DNA from: an uncultured Saprospiraceae bacterium
GTDB lineage: Bacteria; Bacteroidota; Bacteroidia; Chitinophagales; Saprospiraceae
Direction of reading: 5' to 3'
Length of the DNA: 44,070 bases
Assembly (NCBI GenBank): GCA_937941095.1
Contig: CALDYJ010000063.1
Coordinates: 1 to 44,070, forward strand
A model generated the notes under the pieces. That model saw only the letters and a list, made by a program, of their open reading frames with translations, did no database searches and was not told where the DNA came from. The position numbers and the translations under genes were made by a program. Of this stretch, positions 43,844-44,070 are shown piece by piece (positions within the stretch are counted from its first letter, which is position 1; every line of letters starts with the position of its first letter).

Positions 43844-44011
43844 TTAAATTTTAGGCAACAGTAATTTTCGTGCCCAGATTGCTTAACAGCAAAGTGAGGC
43901 ATTAAAGTTCAATTGTTTAAAAATAATTGTTGCTTGATTTCATAGTTCAAAGTAACAAGCTTACTGCGCAATGATCTTGCGTAGTAAGAGGAAATTATTT
44001 ATTTTTAACTC
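43844..44011. other. Divergent promoter region between rtcB and the WYL gene
   Basis: 168 bp without a gene. No exact TAnnTTTG box was found on either strand; TCACTTTG (minus strand, 43890-43897) is the nearest for rtcB. The lack of a good housekeeping box and the presence of a long inverted repeat fit a regulated promoter. Confidence 0.5.
43960..43988. promoter_or_regulatory. 12-bp inverted repeat upstream of the WYL gene (candidate operator)
   Basis: CTTACTGCGCAA (43960-43971) and TTGCGTAGTAAG (43977-43988) are inverted copies with one mismatch, separated by 5 nt. There is no following T-run, so it is not a terminator. It ends 23 bp before the WYL start codon, a position suited to autoregulation by a dimeric regulator. 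As RNA it would also form a stable stem with one G-U pair. Confidence 0.55.
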
Positions 44012-44070
44012 ATGGCACAAAATAAAAATGCCCTAATTCGCTATAAAACCATTGACAAATGTCTACAAAA
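44012..44070 (+). CDS. WYL-domain transcriptional regulator (N-terminal start only)
   Basis: The first 19 codons begin at the ATG at 44012 and the frame runs off the window. The residues, MAQNKNALIRYKTIDKCLQ, match the characteristic N-terminus of Bacteroidota WYL-domain regulators (YafY-like winged helix followed by WYL). WYL proteins bind nucleic-acid or nucleotide ligands and control DNA-damage, phage-defence and RNA-repair genes. The call rests on recalled similarity of a short N-terminus and needs the rest of the gene. It is divergent from rtcB. Confidence 0.65.
   Translation, partial: MAQNKNALIRYKTIDKCLQ

Overview
The window is AT-rich chromosomal DNA from a member of the Bacteroidota. 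The best guess is an environmental Saprospirales- or Cytophagales-like lineage, but this rests on gene content and not on a phylogeny. Supporting evidence: secreted proteins with type IX secretion (T9SS) C-terminal domains, SusC-like outer-membrane receptor architecture (carboxypeptidase-regulatory domain, plug, barrel), DUF5686, paired OmpH/Skp proteins, rplM-rpsI-rpsB-tsf order, and many perfect TAnnTTTG -7 promoter boxes, the Bacteroidota housekeeping-sigma signature. Most genes are core or ordinary accessory. No insertion sequence, prophage, CRISPR array or integrase is visible.

Layout. 1-2.5 kb: end of a glycosyltransferase, an Asp-box (BNR) repeat protein, a small membrane protein and a beta-barrel protein, closed by a strong bidirectional terminator. 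2.5-8.4 kb (minus): an outer-membrane receptor followed by two translationally coupled arylsulfotransferase-family proteins with T9SS tails. An attenuator-like hairpin and promoter box lie upstream. 8.6-12 kb: a short-chain dehydrogenase and a DUF5686 outer-membrane protein. 12-13.5 kb (minus): an ECF sigma factor with a small downstream partner, and an HD-domain protein. 13.6-17 kb (plus): a DegS/HtrA-type protease, ComF, and a response-regulator/glycosyltransferase fusion. 17-20.3 kb (minus): rplM-rpsI-rpsB-tsf, a terminator, then pyrH. 20.7-26.7 kb: an MMPL exporter, a beta-barrel protein, an ALDH7-type aldehyde dehydrogenase and two OmpH chaperones. 27-29.6 kb: hutH coupled to a PagL-like lipid A deacylase. 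29.6-37.1 kb (minus): a catalytically dead M16 peptidase homologue, then mreB-mreC-mreD-PBP2-folA-mscS. 37.2-42 kb (plus): dnaN, a DUF4878-like lipoprotein, nadD, a TPMT-family methyltransferase, a NUDT15-like Nudix hydrolase, a phosphodiester-glycosidase lipoprotein and a DUF547 protein. 42-44 kb: a tight array of three unusual tRNA genes (Phe, Leu, Leu), an RtcB RNA ligase, and the start of a divergent WYL-domain regulator.

The most interesting region is the right end. Three structurally deviant tRNA genes sit directly downstream of an RtcB-type RNA ligase, which is divergent from a WYL-type transcriptional regulator, with a 12-bp inverted repeat in front of the regulator. Together they look like an RNA-repair locus with its own accessory tRNAs. 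Other notable items are the receiver-GT2 fusion, the receptor/arylsulfotransferase operon with an attenuator-like leader, and the TPMT-NUDT15 pair.
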